Shown one piece after another: positions 33,003-35,654 of a DNA stretch of 35,654 bases. This DNA comes from Candidatus Desulfobacula maris (GTDB lineage: Bacteria > Desulfobacterota > Desulfobacteria > Desulfobacterales > Desulfobacteraceae). Position numbers and translations under genes: made by a program. The notes under the pieces are model-generated. The model was not told the origin of the DNA. It searched no databases and worked only from the letters and a program-made list of their open reading frames with translations. Location of the stretch: contig JACNHV010000223.1 in NCBI GenBank assembly GCA_014383445.1, forward strand, positions 1-35,654. Reading direction: 5' to 3'. The number at the start of each line of letters is the position of its first letter. Positions within the stretch are counted from its first letter, which is position 1.

Positions 33003-33998
33003 TCATTCAATCCGGCCTTTATACCGGATACCCGTGATTTCATCGGTTTTAAAGTCAAATAAAACCCTGCAGGTTTGTCCCTGTTCCAGAACCACCTGGT
33101 CATTCTGGGTTACGTTTCCAATAATATTGGCATCAATATTCCGGCTTGCGAACAGTTCCAGCACTTTTTTTGAGTTTTCAGGCTTGACGGCAAGGATAAA
33201 GCCAAAACTCTGGAAACAATGGAGCCAGTCTTTAAGTCCGATGGAGGCAGGTCTTGGGATGTCATCCAGACGAATGTGACCTCCTTTTCCTGAATTTTCC
33301 ATAAATATTGAAATCGTGCCCAGAATACCGGCATTGCTGATATCCTTTGCCGCACAGGATAAGTTTTGTTCTGCAATCAGCGGCAATATGTCAAGGCGGT
33401 AAAGCAATTGCTCCGGGGTTTTACCGGAATTTGCATCCCAGCTTACCACAGAGTGGCATCCGGGTCGACCCGTCAGATCCACGGCCAGGATCAGGTCATC
33501 GCCATTTTCTGCCAGGTGGCTTCTTAAAAGTTTTTTGGCCTTACCCAGGATGGCCACGCTCAATGAAGGGGTTTTCATATCCGGATCAGGATGGAGATGG
33601 CCACCCAGCATGGGAACCCGAAGTTTATGGCATCCTTTTTCAATGCCCGCAACAATCAGGGAGCGCTGTGTTTCATCTCCGCTGGCCAGAACATTGACCA
33701 TGCCAATGGGCCGGCCGCCCATGGAATAAATATCGTTCACCGTCACCATGACCGAGGCTTTGCCGGCAGCATAGGGTTCGTTGATGATCAGAGCGGTCAT
33801 CATTCCGTCTGCAGCAAGCAGCAGGTATTCATCCTTAAAGGGTATGACGGCGGCATCATCACCGAAATTGGGCAGGGCTTCTCCGTATGTGCATGTGGAC
33901 TTCAGTTTTTCAACAACCTTTTTTATCGGGTGTTTACGCACAAGGCCGACATAGTTTCTGACTGCCTCGACAATCGGGTCTAAGTTTATATCATTCAT
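33003..33998 (-). CDS. AIR synthase-like protein of the Sll0787 family
   Basis: 331 residues with the PurM/HypE/SelD-type ATP-binding fold: FGDDAAVIPF near residue 42, VNDIYSMGGRPIGMVN near 107, and DISNAGILGTISIFMENS. It belongs to the AIR synthase-like group found in the Nit1C (Sll0783-0788) cluster. The gene overlaps the preceding radical SAM gene by 4 nt (ATGA), so they are translationally coupled. The reaction is unknown; related proteins use ATP to activate amide or carboxyl groups. Confidence 0.72.
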   Translation of the reverse strand: MNDINLDPIVEAVRNYVGLVRKHPIKKVVEKLKSTCTYGEALPNFGDDAAVIPFKDEYLLLAADGMMTALIINEPYAAGKASVMVTVNDIYSMGGRPIGMVNVLASGDETQRSLIVAGIEKGCHKLRVPMLGGHLHPDPDMKTPSLSVAILGKAKKLLRSHLAENGDDLILAVDLTGRPGCHSVVSWDANSGKTPEQLLYRLDILPLIAEQNLSCAAKDISNAGILGTISIFMENSGKGGHIRLDDIPRPASIGLKDWLHCFQSFGFILAVKPENSKKVLELFASRNIDANIIGNVTQNDQVVLEQGQTCRVLFDFKTDEITGIRYKGRIE

Positions 33999-35590
33999 AT
34001 CTGGATATCTTTCGGAACAAGGTTCAGATTTGCCTCCATTTTTTGATGGGGGTGTCCCAGATGGGATTTAACGGGTCCGACAGGCTTCCAGCCAAGCTCT
34101 GAAAAAAAGGGGACATTTTTTTCCTGGATATGGGCCGTAAATACCCGGCATCCTTTTTTTTGCACCCGTTTCATGGCTTCCTTGACCAGGGCCGTGCCGG
34201 CATGGGTGGATCTTGAATTCTTTTCTACGGCCAGTCTGCCACCGACCCAGTGATCCAATCCCGTATCGGTTTTATAAATCCGGACGGTTCCGATCACCTT
34301 TTCGTTCTGGGTGGCAACCAGGTGAATGGCGTTTTGGTCATTTTCATCCCGATCAGACTTGTCAAACAAGCCCTGTTCATTGACAAAGATCTGCTTTCTG
34401 ATCCTAAAGGCTTCGGATGTTTCATCCGGGTTTCTGGCCGAGTGACAGATCAAATCCTCTTCCTTGTTTTCATAGGCGGACAGTGCAGAGCAGGCACCGC
34501 ATCTGGCACATCCTGCCAGAATTTTATGTGTGGCAATCCCTTTGGTTTGAAGAATTTTACCAACAGCTTCATAAACCTGCTTCATCATATCCGGATGGGG
34601 CGGTGTTGATCGTTTGAGACTTGAGCCCGGGATAGGACGAAGGGGCACAACAAAGGGATACACTCCCAGATCTGCAAGGAATTCACTTCCCCAGGCAATG
34701 GAGGTGATGGTTTCTCCCAGGCCTGCAATGATAAAACTGCTGACCTGGTTCACGCCAAATAATTGAACTGCCTTTTTCCAGGCTCGCTCATAATGGTTTA
34801 AACCGATTGCCGCTTTGGCAGGGGCCATTTTTAAAAGAATATCTGCATCAAAACTTTCAATATGGATACCAATGGATTCTACTCCGGCATCCTTTAGCTC
34901 GTCAATAAGGCCAAGGTCTTTTGGGGGGGCAATCTGGACCTGCAGCGGTATATTTGCTTCTGCTTTTATGGCCCTGGCACATTGAGCCAGATACGGGATT
35001 TCGCTTCCCGGGGGATCACCGATACCGGATGTGAGTATCATATGGGTCACACCATCCATATCCCGGGCAGCCCGGGCAACCTGGGCAAGTTGTCCCGGTG
35101 TTTTTCTGGCAATGGTATGATTGTTGGAAAGAGAGGATTCTGTTGCACAAAATTTGCATTTTTGTGAACGCTTCCAATGAACACATCTTTGCAGAACGGT
35201 TGTGGCCAGGCAGTCTTTGCCGTGGAGAAGGGCAATCTGCCTGTAAGAAATGCCCTCATCTGTGGATTTGCTGTAAAATCGGGGTTCCGGTACAACATGA
35301 AGGGATGAAATGGGTTTGCCGTTTTTTAAGAGAAGATATCCTGCAGCGGTTTCTTTCAGGGTAAAAGGTGACGTTAAGACATAGTCTGCCGCAATGGGAA
35401 CGCTCACAGGCACACCATTGATCAGGAATGCACGGCCCTCGGCAGGCCCTGCTCCCCCATTTCGTCCCGTAATATCTTTCTGGACCTGGATACCCAGGCT
35501 CTGTATCTCAGTTATGAGATGGTGCAATGTACCACCTGCTGCGTTGACTGCGGTCGTTCCTCCCTGCGGAGTATGACTTATACGCCTCAC
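33995..35590 (-). CDS. Radical SAM (MSMEG_0568/Sll0785-like) fused to GNAT acetyltransferase (Sll0786-like)
   Basis: 531 residues from GTG 35590. Residues about 22-380 are a radical SAM domain with TGRNGGAGPAEGR near 41 and cluster cysteines C136, C145, C148 (CX8CX2C, wider than the standard CX3CX2C); a further CARCGAC lies near 365. Residues about 385-525 are a GNAT acetyltransferase (RIRKQIFVNEQG, GTVRIYK, GTALVKEAMKR). In the Nit1C cluster these are separate neighbours, so this is a fusion. GTG 35590 has AAGGAG upstream, but the first 20 residues lie in repeat-like DNA, and TTG 35527 with AGGTGG upstream fits the family N-terminus better. The cluster has been linked to cyanide assimilation in other bacteria. 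Confidence 0.75.
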   Translation of the reverse strand: MRRISHTPQGGTTAVNAAGGTLHHLITEIQSLGIQVQKDITGRNGGAGPAEGRAFLINGVPVSVPIAADYVLTSPFTLKETAAGYLLLKNGKPISSLHVVPEPRFYSKSTDEGISYRQIALLHGKDCLATTVLQRCVHWKRSQKCKFCATESSLSNNHTIARKTPGQLAQVARAARDMDGVTHMILTSGIGDPPGSEIPYLAQCARAIKAEANIPLQVQIAPPKDLGLIDELKDAGVESIGIHIESFDADILLKMAPAKAAIGLNHYERAWKKAVQLFGVNQVSSFIIAGLGETITSIAWGSEFLADLGVYPFVVPLRPIPGSSLKRSTPPHPDMMKQVYEAVGKILQTKGIATHKILAGCARCGACSALSAYENKEEDLICHSARNPDETSEAFRIRKQIFVNEQGLFDKSDRDENDQNAIHLVATQNEKVIGTVRIYKTDTGLDHWVGGRLAVEKNSRSTHAGTALVKEAMKRVQKKGCRVFTAHIQEKNVPFFSELGWKPVGPVKSHLGHPHQKMEANLNLVPKDIQI

Positions 35591-35654
35591 TCGTCACTCC
35601 TTGTCGCCTTGCATCTGGCACCTTGCTGATGGCCAGGGATGGTGCACAACCCAT

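Noticed and set aside
33591-33983. Plus-strand ORF opposite the AIR synthase-like gene
   Set aside because: Shadow of a real gene with clear family motifs on the minus strand.
15-35590. CRISPR array, prophage or integrase
   Set aside because: No regularly spaced repeats and no phage or recombinase genes in any frame.

Overview
The window reads as a methylotrophy-type locus from an anaerobic bacterium that decodes UAG as pyrrolysine (Pyl). The bacterial form of the Pyl machinery is present: a free-standing PylSn, a compact tRNA-Pyl with CUA anticodon, and PylB. Corrinoid methyltransferase systems, Liv-type ABC importers, a sigma-54 promoter and a PAS/GAF histidine kinase fit a sulfate-reducing Desulfobacterota (Desulfobacteraceae-like) genome. 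That placement is inference; no rRNA or marker gene is in the window.

Layout. (1) 15-11733, plus strand: trimethylamine methyltransferase mttB, interrupted by one in-frame UAG; a five-gene Liv-type ABC importer; a UroD-family MtbA/MtaA-like methyltransferase; the RamA-type corrinoid activase; a small broken ORF; a corrinoid protein; and dimethylamine methyltransferase mtbB, also with one in-frame UAG. A strong intrinsic terminator follows mtbB. (2) 11816-14233: a DUF2284 cysteine-rich protein, a MoxR-type AAA+ ATPase and a VWA protein. The last two are linked by an A11 run that could allow a -1 frameshift. (3) 14234-19777: an AT-rich regulatory region with a near-perfect sigma-54 promoter, then a second complete Liv-type importer. 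(4) 19990-22847: a lone receiver protein and a convergent multi-sensor histidine kinase. (5) 23164-24796, minus strand: pylT, pylSn, pylB in transcription order, without pylSc, pylC or pylD. (6) 25176-35590, minus strand: a long array with two genes resembling the Nit1C/Sll0785-0787 cluster, a small ferredoxin-fold-like protein, an aldehyde dehydrogenase, an MtrH-like methyltransferase, a UroD-family methyltransferase, a second corrinoid protein, a 2Fe-2S reductive activator and a second DUF2284 protein.

How they work together (inference from families): the importers would bring in a methylated amine. MttB and MtbB move methyl groups from tri- and dimethylamine to the corrinoid protein, RamA keeps its cobalt reduced, and the UroD-family enzyme passes the methyl group on. 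The minus-strand system looks like a separate three-component demethylase whose MtrH-like subunit would deliver methyl groups to tetrahydrofolate. pylT, PylSn and PylB support Pyl insertion into MttB and MtbB; the remaining Pyl genes must lie outside the window. Consistent with UAG being a sense codon, only one of the genes here, moxR, ends in TAG, and a TAA follows it four codons later.
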